A stretch of 64,000 nucleotides of DNA from Lachnospiraceae bacterium (GCA_910574285.1 CAJTAL010000012.1:50503-114502); one strand, 5' to 3'; numbered from the stretch's first letter, positions 1 to 9,389 are shown. Program-made: numbers and translations. Notes: generated by a model not told the origin, from the sequence alone.

Positions 1-542
1 TTTGCTTCCTCCGCCGACATGAAGTTATCCCTGTCCGTATCCGCACTGATAACCTCGATGGGCTGTCCTGTGTTCTCTGATAATATTTGATTTAATTTCT
101 GGCGGGTCTTCAAGATATGCTCTGCCGCGATCTGAATCTCCGTTGCCTGCCCCTGCGCTCCGCCTGACGGCTGATGGATCATGATCTCAGCGTTGGGAAG
201 GGCAAGTCTCTTTCCTTTCGTCCCTCCCGCCAGCAAGAATGACCCCATACTCGCAGCCATACCAATACAGATCGTCTCTATGTCGCACTTAATATACTGC
301 ATCGTGTCATAAATCGCCATACCTGCCGTCACAGATCCTCCCGGGCTGTTGATATACAGATGAATATCTTTCTCCGGGTCTTCTGCTTCCAGAAACAGAA
401 GCTGTGCCACGACAATACTTGCCGATACGTCAGATACTTCCTCTCCGAGAAAGATAATCCTGTCTTTCAGCAGCCGTGAATAAATATCGTAAGAACGTTC
501 TCCCCGGCTCGTCTGTTCAATGACATAAGGTACCAGACTCAT
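1..542 (-). CDS. clpP: ATP-dependent Clp protease proteolytic subunit (partial at window edge)
   Basis: The first 180 codons of ClpP, the serine peptidase that forms the tetradecameric barrel degrading proteins unfolded by ClpX or ClpC in the cytoplasm. The translation begins [20 protein letters not shown] and is colinear with ClpP throughout. All three catalytic residues are visible: Ser98 in GMAASMGS, His123 in MIHQP and Asp172 in DTDRDNF. The C-terminal roughly 15-20 residues lie beyond base 1. The ATG is at 542, preceded by an AGGAGG-like site. It lies 30 bp downstream of tig on the same strand, the usual tig-clpP arrangement, so clpX probably follows outside the window. Nothing is odd apart from the edge cut. 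Confidence 0.97.
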   Translation of the reverse strand, partial: MSLVPYVIEQTSRGERSYDIYSRLLKDRIIFLGEEVSDVSASIVVAQLLFLEAEDPEKDIHLYINSPGGSVTAGMAIYDTMQYIKCDIETICIGMAASMGSFLLAGGTKGKRLALPNAEIMIHQPSGGAQGQATEIQIAAEHILKTRQKLNQILSENTGQPIEVISADTDRDNFMSAEEA

Positions 543-572
543 GTCTATGCCTCCTTTTATCTATGTTATCCT

Positions 573-1859
573 TTATTTCTCAACAGCGTTGTTCGTCAGG
601 AATGTAATTGCCTCCTGCACGGCAACGTCTTCTTTTATCTGCTTCTTCTCCTCTTCGCCCATGAACTCCTTCATCTTATCGGCGTCCATCTGATAGTTCT
701 TAGCCATCTTGGCAATCTCTTCATCCAGTCTCTCTTCGCTGACCTCGATATTCTCCGCTTTCGCGATCGCTTCCAGTACCAGACGCGTCTCAATGCTCTT
801 TACAGCCTGTACTCTGATATCTTCCAGCATCTTCTCCCTGGTAATACCGGTGAACGCATAATACTGCTCCATCGTCATGCCCTGAGCCTGGATTCTCCGT
901 TCAAAATTCTCTGCCATCTGTGATACCTGGGTGTCAACCATCGCTTCCGGGAGCTCATACTGGGCGTTATTCACTGCCTGTTCTACAGCGTCGTCTTCCT
1001 GTTTCTCTTTTCCTTCCTCTATCTTCTTCTCCCTGAGTTTCGCCTCAACATCGGCTTTATATTCATCTAACGTATCAAATTCAGAAACTTCTGACGCAAA
1101 TTCGTCGTCAATCTCCGGAAGTTCCTTCGCTTTGATCTCATGAACCTTACATTTGAACAAAGCGGCTTTCCCCTTCAGGTCCTCTGCATGGTACTCTTCC
1201 GGGAATGTCACGTTGACTTCTACGTCGGCTCCTGTCTCCGCGCCGATCAACTGCTCCTCAAAACCAGGAATAAATGAGCCGGAACCAATCTCTAAGGAAT
1301 AGTTCTCACCCTTTCCACCCTCAAACGCAACACCGTCTATGAACCCTTCGTAGTCCAGGATGATCTCGTCGCCCTTCTGTACCGGACGGTCTTCTACCGT
1401 AACTTTTCTTGCATTCTTGTCTGCTTCTTCCTGTATCCTGGCGTCAACCTCATCTGGCGTTACCTCGTCAGAAATCTTCTCCACTTCAAGTCCTTTATAC
1501 TGTCCAAGCGTTACCTCTGGTTTCAGCGCCACCTCGGCGGTAAAGATAAAAGGTTTTCCCTTTTCGAGCTGGACAACATCGATCTGCGGCCTGGACACGA
1601 TATCTTCTTCGCACTCTTCATATGCCTCTGCATACGCTTTCGGAATCAATACATTCGCCGCATCCTCATAGAAAATCTCCGGTCCGTACATCTTCTCGAT
1701 CATCTGGCGCGGAACCTTTCCCTTGCGGAATCCCGGAAGTGATATCTTATTCTTCTGCTTCTTATATACACTCTGAAGTGCATCTTCTAAATCATCGGCC
1801 GAAACTTCGATCGTCAGTTTTGCCATACTCTTTTCTAATTTCTCTACCTGTAAACTCAT
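573..1859 (-). CDS. tig: Trigger factor, ribosome-associated chaperone/PPIase
   Basis: 428 residues, normal for trigger factor. The N-terminal ribosome-docking signature GFRKGKVP is at residues 43-50. An FKBP-type peptidyl-prolyl isomerase domain lies at roughly 160-245, and a helical C-terminal substrate cradle rich in Glu and Lys follows. The protein binds ribosomal L23 at the exit tunnel and shields nascent chains. The start is supported by AGGAGG eight bases upstream of the ATG. It is first in a tig-clpP pair with a 30-bp gap, consistent with co-transcription of folding and degradation functions. No internal stop or unusual composition was seen. Confidence 0.97.
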   Translation of the reverse strand: MSLQVEKLEKSMAKLTIEVSADDLEDALQSVYKKQKNKISLPGFRKGKVPRQMIEKMYGPEIFYEDAANVLIPKAYAEAYEECEEDIVSRPQIDVVQLEKGKPFIFTAEVALKPEVTLGQYKGLEVEKISDEVTPDEVDARIQEEADKNARKVTVEDRPVQKGDEIILDYEGFIDGVAFEGGKGENYSLEIGSGSFIPGFEEQLIGAETGADVEVNVTFPEEYHAEDLKGKAALFKCKVHEIKAKELPEIDDEFASEVSEFDTLDEYKADVEAKLREKKIEEGKEKQEDDAVEQAVNNAQYELPEAMVDTQVSQMAENFERRIQAQGMTMEQYYAFTGITREKMLEDIRVQAVKSIETRLVLEAIAKAENIEVSEERLDEEIAKMAKNYQMDADKMKEFMGEEEKKQIKEDVAVQEAITFLTNNAVEK

Positions 1860-2013
1860 TTATATTTCCTCCTGTTTCTATCCCTCTTTCCGCCAGCCGG
1901 AAAGCCGGGTATACTCTGCTCATTGCATTCACCAAAAAAGTATATCACAAACACTTATAAATATCTAGTGCTATATTCACGGAATTTTCGACTCTTTTTT
2001 TCGTCTGCGGGCT

Positions 2014-2685
2014 TCATGATTCATCCAGCCGGAGAATCTGCCTGAACAGACGGTCCATGTCGTCCTCGTCTATCGAAGCGTCTCCGCCCCGCTCTGCATA
2101 TACCCGCAGAGTGACGGTCTCTTTATCCCCATATTGGATATCCATATATGCCGTATCCAACAGCTCATATGCATGGTTAATGATATCGCTTAAGATCATC
2201 TGGCCTGTCTCTTCTTCCGTCTCCCCTTCATACTCTCCTGCTTCGATCTTCTCCGCCATCTTAAGGGAATCTTCCGTAAGCATGTCCTGGAAGTTCACGA
2301 ACACATCCGCGGGCCAGATATCAACTTCTACTTCATATTCTCTTTTTCCGGTTTTCTTTGCCTCGCCGACACCATAACGCATCGTCAGGAATATCTTCGA
2401 CGTCAGTTCCGCGAACCTGGACGTCTTAAGCTCGCCGATATCCATCCCGCTGGTAATATTCGCGGCGACAAACCGGTCGATGGAATCCTGATATGCCCTC
2501 ATCAGAGTCTCCTCAGACGCGTCCTCCATGAACCCGGCCGCCCCGGATATCTCTCCCTGGAACGTAAGGTCAAGGAGCGCCTGCACATATCCCGCCGCGT
2601 CAAAGTCCTTCCCGCATCCTGCAGTGCCCAGGATGACGGCGGCACACACGACCCAGATCTTTAGAATATTTTTCTTATTCTTCAT
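2014..2685 (-). CDS. Putative lipoprotein of unknown function
   Basis: 223 residues with a lipoprotein signal: basic start MKNKKN, a hydrophobic stretch, and lipobox GTAGC with the acylated Cys at about residue 24. The mature part is acidic and mostly helical-looking, with a VEVDIWPADVF segment about halfway. It resembles the small secreted DUF5105-like lipoproteins of Clostridia, but this is a resemblance from memory and not a firm family assignment. It lies 70 bp downstream of the DJ-1 family gene on the same strand and may share its transcript. It is predicted to sit on the outer face of the membrane. Role unknown. Confidence 0.75.
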   Translation of the reverse strand: MKNKKNILKIWVVCAAVILGTAGCGKDFDAAGYVQALLDLTFQGEISGAAGFMEDASEETLMRAYQDSIDRFVAANITSGMDIGELKTSRFAELTSKIFLTMRYGVGEAKKTGKREYEVEVDIWPADVFVNFQDMLTEDSLKMAEKIEAGEYEGETEEETGQMILSDIINHAYELLDTAYMDIQYGDKETVTLRVYAERGGDASIDEDDMDRLFRQILRLDES

Positions 2686-2755
2686 TATTTATATATACTC
2701 TCTATACATTCATTACTGCTTATTTGTCAGCCCTCTGCTTTTCCTGCTGCCTGTT

Positions 2756-3310
2756 CTACTTTCTCTCATAGACGATGGACTCTGCGATCTCATCTGCCTT
2801 TTCCTTCCCAACCAGCACTTCGATCAGCTTCAGTGAAAAATCTATCGCCGTTCCCACTCCCTGACTGGTAATGAGATTACCGTCTACCGTCACCGGCGCG
2901 CCCGTCAGAGCCGCACCCTGGATATCCTTCTCTACACCCGGATAACATGTGACTCTCTTTCCTTTCAAGAGCCCCAGATTACTGAGAACCGTAGGCGCCG
3001 CACAGATCGCTCCGATCTTCTTCCCCTCCTGGAAGAAATCTTTCACAACCCTCTGTACACCCGCATGGCTGTCCAGATTCTTCGTCCCCGGCATACCGCC
3101 CGGAAGCACGATCATATCAGACTCCACGAAGTTCACTTCTTCAAACAGATCTTCTGTCTGTACATTAATCCCATGCGCTCCGTGTACGGTATAGTCTTCC
3201 ATAATGGAAACCGTATCCACATAAATCCTCGCTCTTCTCAAAAGATCCACCACGGTTAATCCTTCTACTTCTTCAAATCCGTCCGCCAGAATCACACTTA
3301 CTTTTTTCAT
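2756..3310 (-). CDS. DJ-1/PfpI family protein (ThiJ-like)
   Basis: 184 residues covering a complete single-domain DJ-1/PfpI fold. The nucleophile-elbow cysteine is Cys103 in GAICAAPTVL, the conserved acidic partner is in EEVEG near residue 16, and the oxyanion region is VLPGGMPGTKNL. Clostridial members are often annotated as thiazole monophosphate biosynthesis or protein deglycase, but neither activity can be read from sequence and no thiamine genes are nearby. The family is commonly linked to stress and reactive carbonyl handling. The gene has a good RBS (GGAGGAAAATATC before ATG) and a clear promoter overlapped by a palindrome at 3376-3394, suggesting repressor control. Confidence 0.9.
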   Translation of the reverse strand: MKKVSVILADGFEEVEGLTVVDLLRRARIYVDTVSIMEDYTVHGAHGINVQTEDLFEEVNFVESDMIVLPGGMPGTKNLDSHAGVQRVVKDFFQEGKKIGAICAAPTVLSNLGLLKGKRVTCYPGVEKDIQGAALTGAPVTVDGNLITSQGVGTAIDFSLKLIEVLVGKEKADEIAESIVYERK

Positions 3311-3364
3311 GATATTTTCCTCCTTGAATCTCAGGTTTTAATCTTCCAAATATTTTCTTTTTAC

Positions 3365-3394
3365 ATATTATCATTGTTTACTTTTGGTGTAAAC
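3365..3394 (-). promoter_or_regulatory. Promoter with overlapping palindromic operator upstream of the DJ-1 family gene
   Basis: Reading leftward, a -35 TTTACA (3388-3393) and -10 TAATAT (3365-3370) are separated by exactly 17 bases. A 6+7+6 palindrome, GTTTAC-n7-GTAAAC (3376-3394), covers the -35 box and spacer. This is seen directly. That it is an operator for a dimeric repressor (for example of the MarR or HxlR type) is inference. Confidence 0.6.
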
Positions 3395-3514
3395 TATATT
3401 ATGCTGTTATTACACTGATTTATATGGTATATATTGACACAAAAATGATTGATCTGTATGCAAGGCAAAGGCTGCGGCAGCACAGTCGGCAGAATACGCT
3501 ATGGAGGTCCCAAA

Positions 3515-4018
3515 TTGGAAATTGAACGCAAATATTTAATTCACAATCTCCCGGAACATATCTTAAGGAAGGTTACGTCTTCCTGCAATCCCTCAGAAAA
3601 CACGGAAACTTCAGACCCTGCGGCTTCCTATCCCTGCCGTCTCATCACGCAGGGATACCTGAATACCGATCCGGTCATACGGATCAGGCAAGATAACGAC
3701 CTGTATGAGCTTACCTACAAGTCCAAAGGTTACATGGCAAGGCAGGAATACAATCTGCCGCTTACGAAAGAAGCCTATGAACATCTGCTTTCAAAGATCG
3801 ACGGACGCCTGATTCAGAAGAAACGCTATATGATACCTTTAGACTGCGGCTTGACCGCGGAACTGGATATCTTCGAAGGGGATCTGGCGCCCCTGACCCT
3901 TGCGGAAGTAGAATTTCCTACGGAAGAAGCAGCTCTCGCCTTCGTCCCTCCCCTCTGGTTCGGAGAAGACGTAACATTTTCCGGGGAATACCATAACAGT
4001 AATCTGAGCAAATTATAA
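3515..4018 (+). CDS. CYTH domain protein
   Basis: The CYTH (adenylyl cyclase/thiamine triphosphatase) superfamily hallmark ExExK appears as EIERK at residues 2-6. It is followed by alternating charged beta strands typical of the triphosphate tunnel: RIRQDNDLYELTYKSKG and AELDIFEGDLAPLTLAEVEF. The chosen start is a TTG at 3515, seven bases after a perfect GGAGG (3503-3507), which places the motif at the extreme N-terminus as in the family. The frame is open upstream to an ATG at 3449, but that extension (Cys/Gly-rich) has no RBS and no family counterpart. Length is 167 residues. The probable activity is a metal-dependent phosphohydrolase on an organic or inorganic triphosphate; the substrate is unknown. 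Confidence 0.85.
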   Translation: MEIERKYLIHNLPEHILRKVTSSCNPSENTETSDPAASYPCRLITQGYLNTDPVIRIRQDNDLYELTYKSKGYMARQEYNLPLTKEAYEHLLSKIDGRLIQKKRYMIPLDCGLTAELDIFEGDLAPLTLAEVEFPTEEAALAFVPPLWFGEDVTFSGEYHNSNLSKL

Positions 4019-4127
4019 CGCAACAAATCGTTGCATTATTTCATTTTTAAACTTTTTGTCGCACAGATATCTATTTGGACGGTAAATTGCTATACTACAA
4101 GTGAAATGACTTGTAGGAGTTAATGTT

Positions 4128-4520
4128 ATGCCAAATATACAACTTTCCAATAATTTAAGATATCTGAGAAAACAAGAGGGGTTGACACAGGATCAGATGG
4201 GAGCGCTTCTGAACATATCCAGACAAGCTTATTCCAATTATGAGACAAGCAATCGGACGCCTGATCTGGATACTCTCCTTTTTCTTTCGACTTTCTATAA
4301 AATCAACCTGGATGACCTGATCCTCACGAACCTGAAAGATAAAAAATACTATCCTGACAGAACCGCGGAAGATACCGTCCCTTATATACTCACAAAGAAT
4401 GCAAAAACCGGTAATACGATCTATCTCACAGAGGAAGAAATGGACATCATCGTCCGTTTCCGCACACTTTCCGATGAGAACAAACAGATCATTACCGGCT
4501 TTCTCCATGCAAACTCCTGA
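4128..4520 (+). CDS. XRE-family helix-turn-helix transcriptional regulator
   Basis: 130 residues. The N-terminal 60 form a Cro/CI-type HTH, with recognition region MGALLNISRQAYSNYETSNR and the typical following helix DLDTLLFLSTFYKINLDDLI. The remaining part is short and acidic, with an IIVRFRTLSDENKQIITGFL helix at the C-terminus that could dimerise. The ATG follows GGAG with a short spacer (TAGGAGTTAATGTT). It is monocistronic. It runs toward lysC on the opposite strand and the two genes end back to back (4520/4521). Targets are unknown; its own promoter or neighbouring genes are the usual guess. Confidence 0.9.
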   Translation: MPNIQLSNNLRYLRKQEGLTQDQMGALLNISRQAYSNYETSNRTPDLDTLLFLSTFYKINLDDLILTNLKDKKYYPDRTAEDTVPYILTKNAKTGNTIYLTEEEMDIIVRFRTLSDENKQIITGFLHANS

Positions 4521-5729
4521 TCAGTCAGATAATGCGAATCCGTCATGCACGGCATTCATAGCTTTGTCTATCTCTTTCTCCGGAACCAATACCGTAATAC
4601 GGATCTCAGAAGTCGAGATCATATTGATATTAATCCTGGAATTATACAGAGATTCGAACATCTTAGCCGCTACTCCCGGATTGCTCATCATTCCTGCTCC
4701 TACTACTGAAAGTTTTGCCACGTCTTCGTTCCAGGTAATCTCCTGGATTGTCAGTCTCTCTTTATTCTCCTCCAGAACCCTGATCGCAGCCGGCAAATCG
4801 TCAGACGCCACCGTAAATGAGATATCCTTCGTCCCCTCGCGTCCGACAGACTGCAGGATAATATCCACATTAATATTACTCTTCGCCAGCGTATCAAAGA
4901 TACGGAACGCGATTCCTGGTTTATCTACGACCCCGATCACTGATATCCTGGCTGTATTCTTATCGGCCGCCACGCCTGTCACTAATAGTTTTTCCATCCC
5001 TTTTGCCTCCTTGACCACGGTTCCTTCCGAGCGGTTCAGGCTGGACCGCACCACCAGCTCTACGTTATATTTCTTCGCCATCTCCACGGAACGGTTATGA
5101 AGTACTTTAGCTCCAAGGCTTGCAAGTTCCAGCATCTCGTCGTATGTGATCATATCAATCTTTCTTGCATTCTTCACAACCCTTGGATCTGCGGTAAACA
5201 CACCGTCCACATCCGTATAGATCTCACACCTGTCCGCATGGAGCGCCGCCGCCAGCGCCACCGCCGTCGTATCCGAACCGCCTCTTCCGAGTGTCGTGAC
5301 ATCATCATACTTATTCACTCCCTGAAAACCGGTAACGATCACGATCTTTCTGGAATCCAGCTCATGCAGTATCCGTTCCGTCTCCACTCGTTTGAAACGT
5401 GCATTCCCGTATCGGGAAGTCGAATGCATCCGTACCTGGAACGCGTTCAATGACACTGCCGGCACATCCAGCGCATGCATCGCCATAGCCATCAAAGATA
5501 CCGACACCTGCTCTCCTGTCGTCAGGAGCATATCCAGCTCCCGCTTCTTAGCTTTCGGATTGATCGTGCCTGCAAGTTCGAGCAGCTCATCCGTCGTATC
5601 TCCCATAGCCGACAGTACGATTATAATGTCATGTCCTTCTTTGTAGTCTTCTATACATCTTCTCGCGACATTGAAGATCCTCTCCTTGTTCGCAACCGAA
5701 CTGCCGCCGAATTTCTTCACTATCAGCAT
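4521..5729 (-). CDS. lysC: Aspartate kinase
   Basis: 402 residues. It catalyses the first step of the aspartate pathway (aspartate to aspartyl phosphate) for Lys, Thr, Met and diaminopimelate. It has the N-terminal kinase motif KKFGGSSV, the nucleotide-binding GRGGSDTTAVALAAAL region and two C-terminal ACT domains (roughly 265-400) that usually bind Lys or Thr as feedback inhibitors. The start is the ATG at 5729, just after AGGAGG. An upstream in-frame extension would overlap apgM deeply and lacks its own site. The start overlaps the end of apgM by a few bases, so it is last in a prfB-hom-apgM-lysC string that joins the chain to translation termination and protein export genes. Confidence 0.96.
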   Translation of the reverse strand: MLIVKKFGGSSVANKERIFNVARRCIEDYKEGHDIIIVLSAMGDTTDELLELAGTINPKAKKRELDMLLTTGEQVSVSLMAMAMHALDVPAVSLNAFQVRMHSTSRYGNARFKRVETERILHELDSRKIVIVTGFQGVNKYDDVTTLGRGGSDTTAVALAAALHADRCEIYTDVDGVFTADPRVVKNARKIDMITYDEMLELASLGAKVLHNRSVEMAKKYNVELVVRSSLNRSEGTVVKEAKGMEKLLVTGVAADKNTARISVIGVVDKPGIAFRIFDTLAKSNINVDIILQSVGREGTKDISFTVASDDLPAAIRVLEENKERLTIQEITWNEDVAKLSVVGAGMMSNPGVAAKMFESLYNSRININMISTSEIRITVLVPEKEIDKAMNAVHDGFALSD

Positions 5730-6943
5730 AACTCCTCCTGTAATAAGTGACCGATCAGACGAAATCCTTCCGGCCAATTCTTCCCTGTCCGGGCAGCGGA
5801 CTCTTCGTCATATCTGACAGACGCGTCTGTCTCCCCGGACAGCTCCCTGCTGTCGTACAGCAGATACGGAACCGGTTCTCCCGTGTGGGTACGGACTTCA
5901 ATCGGCGTCGGATGATCCGGAAGCAAAAGCAGGCGGAAATCTTCACCCGCCGCCCTAAGTCCCTCTGTCAAAGGCCCCAGCACTTTCTCATCTACATATT
6001 CGATCGCCGATATCTTATCCTCTATATTTCCCTGATGTCCCATCTCGTCAGGCGCTTCTATATGGATATACGCAAAATCATATCCGTCTTCTGTCAATGC
6101 TTTTACGGCTGCCCTGGCTTTGCCTTCGTAGTTCGTATGAAGACCGCCGTTCGCACCCTCCACCAGGACGCGCTCCATACCTGTGCCGACCGCGATACCC
6201 ATCAGAAGATCCACGGCAGAAACCATGACTCCCTTCTTCCCTGTCCTCTCTTCGAAGGAAGTGAGCGCCGGCCTCTTGCCCGCACCCCAGAACCAGGCGG
6301 AATTCGCAGGTTTTAACCCCTTCTTTCTCCGCTCGGCATTCAGCGGATGCTCTTTTAAGATCTCATAACTTCTCTTCATCATCCCCCGCAGGACTTTATC
6401 CTTCGGAAGATATTCCCCGATTCTTCTCGTCAGGATATCATGAGGCGGAGTCAGCTCAGAGAGGCTCCCTTCCTTTTGAACCAGAAGATGGCGGTAACTG
6501 GTACCGACGTAGAATGCATAGCCGTCTCCCGCAAACTCTTTCTTCAATGCTTCTATGAGAACAGCCGCGTCGGCCGTATCAATCTCGTCCGAACTGTGGT
6601 CGATTATAACCTGATCCTCATAGTCTCCCCCATCTTCTGATACCGTCACAAGATTACACCGGAAGGATACATCCGTATCTTCCATCTCAACTCCAATACT
6701 CAGCGCCTCCAGCGGAGACCGGCCTGTATAATAGATCTTCGGGTCATAGCCCATCACTGCCAGGTTCGCGGTATCGCTTCCCGGAGCCATTCCTTCCGGA
6801 ACCATCGACGCCGTGCCCATCTCCGACACAGGCGCAAGCGCATCCATCACCGGGGTCCTGGCTGCCGCAAGCGTCGTCTTCCCGCCTAATTCCTGAAGCG
6901 GCCTTCCCGCCATACCGTCGCTTAGTACAATCACATACTTCAT
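5723..6943 (-). CDS. apgM: 2,3-bisphosphoglycerate-independent phosphoglycerate mutase-like protein, probable homoserine kinase role
   Basis: 406 residues of the ApgM (archaeal-type iPGM) branch of the alkaline phosphatase superfamily. Metal-binding signatures are MKYVIVLSDGMAGRP at the N-terminus, PGSDTANLAVMGYDP, EAPDEMGHQGN and LLLPDHPTP. In Clostridia and related bacteria this family sits between homoserine dehydrogenase and aspartate kinase and is proposed to replace ThrB. The context here (hom upstream, lysC downstream) supports a homoserine kinase role, though the sequence alone cannot exclude mutase activity. The start at 6943 follows GGAGGAG; a longer form starting at 6961 would begin inside that RBS. 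Confidence 0.9.
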   Translation of the reverse strand: MKYVIVLSDGMAGRPLQELGGKTTLAAARTPVMDALAPVSEMGTASMVPEGMAPGSDTANLAVMGYDPKIYYTGRSPLEALSIGVEMEDTDVSFRCNLVTVSEDGGDYEDQVIIDHSSDEIDTADAAVLIEALKKEFAGDGYAFYVGTSYRHLLVQKEGSLSELTPPHDILTRRIGEYLPKDKVLRGMMKRSYEILKEHPLNAERRKKGLKPANSAWFWGAGKRPALTSFEERTGKKGVMVSAVDLLMGIAVGTGMERVLVEGANGGLHTNYEGKARAAVKALTEDGYDFAYIHIEAPDEMGHQGNIEDKISAIEYVDEKVLGPLTEGLRAAGEDFRLLLLPDHPTPIEVRTHTGEPVPYLLYDSRELSGETDASVRYDEESAARTGKNWPEGFRLIGHLLQEELC

Positions 6944-6988
6944 ATCTTCTCCTCCATACATCAGACAGCCGGCATATAAATCCCGGCG

Positions 6989-8212
6989 CTAACCCTCTAC
7001 ACGTATCATATGGAGAATCTGATCCCGGTAGATATTCGCTCTGGTTACATAATCGCCTTCCATCATCACAGGAGTCAAGAAGCCGAATTCACCCTCCAGG
7101 CCTTCCGCTTTCACGATCTCAATCTGGCCGAAAGAATCCTTAAGCCTCGGCAGCATCTCCTTTTCATCCCCCTTCATCCGGATAAAGAAACGCCGCTTCG
7201 CGTCCGCCTTGTCCTCCAACTGCAGCTTTTCCTGCTTCCACATGGTCATGATATTCCGGTTCAGATGCTTTGCAGCGTCTACCACGTCCGATACCACGGC
7301 GCTTGCCGTCGGGAGCTTGCCTGCGCCGCTTCCATAGAACATCGCGTCTCCGAGGACATTTCCATGTACGAAGATAGAATTAAACACTCCGTTCACATTA
7401 TAAAGGGGATGTGCCGGATACAGCATAAAGGGAGCGACAATCGCATGCAGCCTGTTCCCCGCGTGACGTTTGCTGGAAGCCAGCAGCTTGATCGTCGTAC
7501 CCATAGCTTTCGCGTACTTCATATCCTCTACCGTAATCTCTGTGATTCCCTCACAATAAATGTCTTCAAAGTCAACCTGCTGCCCGGAGATCAGCGAGGA
7601 CAGGATCGCGATCTTCCGGCATGCGTCATAGCCTTCCACGTCTGCTTCCGGATTCCGTTCCGCATATCCGTTGGCCTGCGCTTCCTTAAGAACCGTATCA
7701 TAATCCGCTCCTTCATAGAACATCTTCGTCAGCATATAATTCGTCGTTCCGTTAAGGATACCTGTGATCTCTTCGATCTCATCCGCCGTCAGCGAAGAAT
7801 TCAGAGGACGAATAATCGGGATGCCGCCGCCCACGCTGGCTTCGAATAAGAAATTAATCTGATTTTCTTCGGCAATAGACAACAACTCTGCTCCGTGCTT
7901 CGCCACAAGCGCTTTATTCGACGTCGCCACACTCTTTCCTGCCTGGAGACAGCGCTTTACGAACGTGTAGGCAGGTTCGATACCGCCCATCACTTCCACG
8001 ACAATCTTAATCTCATCATCCTCGATGATCTTCTCAAAATCATGAATGATCTTCTCCTGAACCGGATCCCCCGGGAAATCCCTAAGATCCAGTACGTATT
8101 TGATATTCAGCTCATCGCCGATCCTCTGGTTAATCCGGGCGCCGTTGGTATTCACAACCTCTACGACTCCTGAACCCACCGTACCATATCCCATAACCGC
8201 TATATTTATCAC
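6989..8212 (-). CDS. hom: Homoserine dehydrogenase
   Basis: 407 residues. The Rossmann NAD(P) motif GYGTVGSGVV is at the N-terminus, SNKALVAKHG and the homoserine-binding GILNGTTNYMLTKM lie in the middle, and EADVEGYDACRKIAILSS follows. A short ACT-like C-terminus (RFFIRMKG to the end) could mediate Thr inhibition. It reduces aspartate semialdehyde to homoserine. Translation starts at a GTG (8212) inside the end of prfB: the two genes share GTGA, so the ribosome finishing prfB can restart on hom. No separate RBS of normal strength is seen, making translational coupling likely. Confidence 0.96.
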   Translation of the reverse strand: MINIAVMGYGTVGSGVVEVVNTNGARINQRIGDELNIKYVLDLRDFPGDPVQEKIIHDFEKIIEDDEIKIVVEVMGGIEPAYTFVKRCLQAGKSVATSNKALVAKHGAELLSIAEENQINFLFEASVGGGIPIIRPLNSSLTADEIEEITGILNGTTNYMLTKMFYEGADYDTVLKEAQANGYAERNPEADVEGYDACRKIAILSSLISGQQVDFEDIYCEGITEITVEDMKYAKAMGTTIKLLASSKRHAGNRLHAIVAPFMLYPAHPLYNVNGVFNSIFVHGNVLGDAMFYGSGAGKLPTASAVVSDVVDAAKHLNRNIMTMWKQEKLQLEDKADAKRRFFIRMKGDEKEMLPRLKDSFGQIEIVKAEGLEGEFGFLTPVMMEGDYVTRANIYRDQILHMIRVEG

Positions 8213-9343
8213 TGCTGTCCCTCCTCTGCTCCTTGAGCGCTTCCCATCGTCTTCTTTAAATAGGCATTCATAAACAGGTCGATATTGCCGTCCAATACCG
8301 ACGTCACATTGCTGTTCTCCACATTCGTCCTGTGATCCTTGACCATAGTATACGGCTGCATCACGTAAGAACGGATCTGATTGCCGAATCCAATCTCCTT
8401 TACTTCACCGCGGATATCCGACACCTTCTCCGCCTGTTCCTGTTCCTTCAGAAGCTTAAGCTTCACCTTCAGCATCTGCATGGCTTTCTCCTTATTGTGA
8501 TGCTGAGAACGTTCATTCTGACACTGTACCACAATCCCTGTCGGAAGATGCGTGATCCGGATTGCCGAGGAAGTCTTGTTGACATGCTGCCCTCCCGCTC
8601 CGCTCGCCCGGTAAGTATCGATCTTCAGGTCGTCATCCGCGACCTCGATATCGATCTCATCTTCAATATCGGGAACCACATCACAGGACGCAAAGGAAGT
8701 CTGCCGCTTTCCGGCCGCGTTGAAAGGGGATATCCGCACCAGTCTGTGGACTCCCTTCTCAGACTTCAGATACCCGTAGGCATTCTCTCCGTTTACTTCG
8801 AACGTCACTGCTTTTGTCCCTGTGATATCCCCGTCCAGGTAATCCAGCACCTGAATGGAAAATCCTTTCCTCTCGCACCAGCGGCTGTACATCCGATACA
8901 GCATGCTCGCCCAGTCGCAGGACTCTGTTCCGCCTGCTCCTGCGTGAATCGTGACGATCGCGTTGCAGGAATCATATTCACCGGACAGCAATGTACGGAT
9001 GCGGATCTCTTCGAACATAGTCTCAAACCCGCCGATCTCCTCCTCGATCTCCTTGACCATAGAAGCGTCGTTGTCCTCATACCCCATCTCGATCAGAAGC
9101 TTGATATCCTCATAGGATGCATAAAGCGCCCGAATGGTCTCCGCCATTTCCTGAAGACTCTTTAATTCCTTCATATATCGCTGGGACTCCTCCGGATTAT
9201 CCCAGAATCCCGGCTCTTCTATCTTTCGCTCTAATTCTTCTATCCTTCTCTCTTTGCCGGCGAGGTCAAAGTGAATCCCTCATCTCGGCAAGAGGTTCTT
9301 CATATGCGTTTAACAATGTCTTAAACTGATCTAATTCAACCAC
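8209..9343 (-). CDS. prfB: Peptide chain release factor 2, with programmed +1 frameshift
   Basis: RF2 recognises UGA/UAA stops. The gene is in two frames. A 25-codon leader starts at GTG 9343 (MVELDQFKTLLNAYEEPLAE) and runs into TGA at 9268-9266 within CTT-TGA-C. Skipping one T continues DLAGKERRIEELERKIEEPG and the rest of RF2, giving 377 residues in total. This is the classic autoregulatory site: low RF2 lets the ribosome pause at UGA and shift. The start is preceded by AGAGGTGATC, nearly fully complementary to the 16S 3' end. Downstream, the GGQ loop is present as RASGAGGQHVNKTSSAIRIT. It is 46 bp after secA and overlaps hom by four bases. Confidence 0.96.
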
Positions 9344-9389
9344 CTGATCACCTCTTTCTTATTATAATGCAGTCTGATCCGGCCATACA

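Noticed and set aside
7010..9165. Long open frames on the plus strand opposite hom and prfB (over 270 codons each)
   Set aside because: Mirror-frame artefacts of conserved genes; Arg/His/Leu-rich composition, no RBS, no recognisable domain.
9266..9268. In-frame TGA near the prfB start, as evidence of a pseudogene
   Set aside because: It sits in CTT-TGA-C at the conserved position and the +1 frame continues RF2 without loss.
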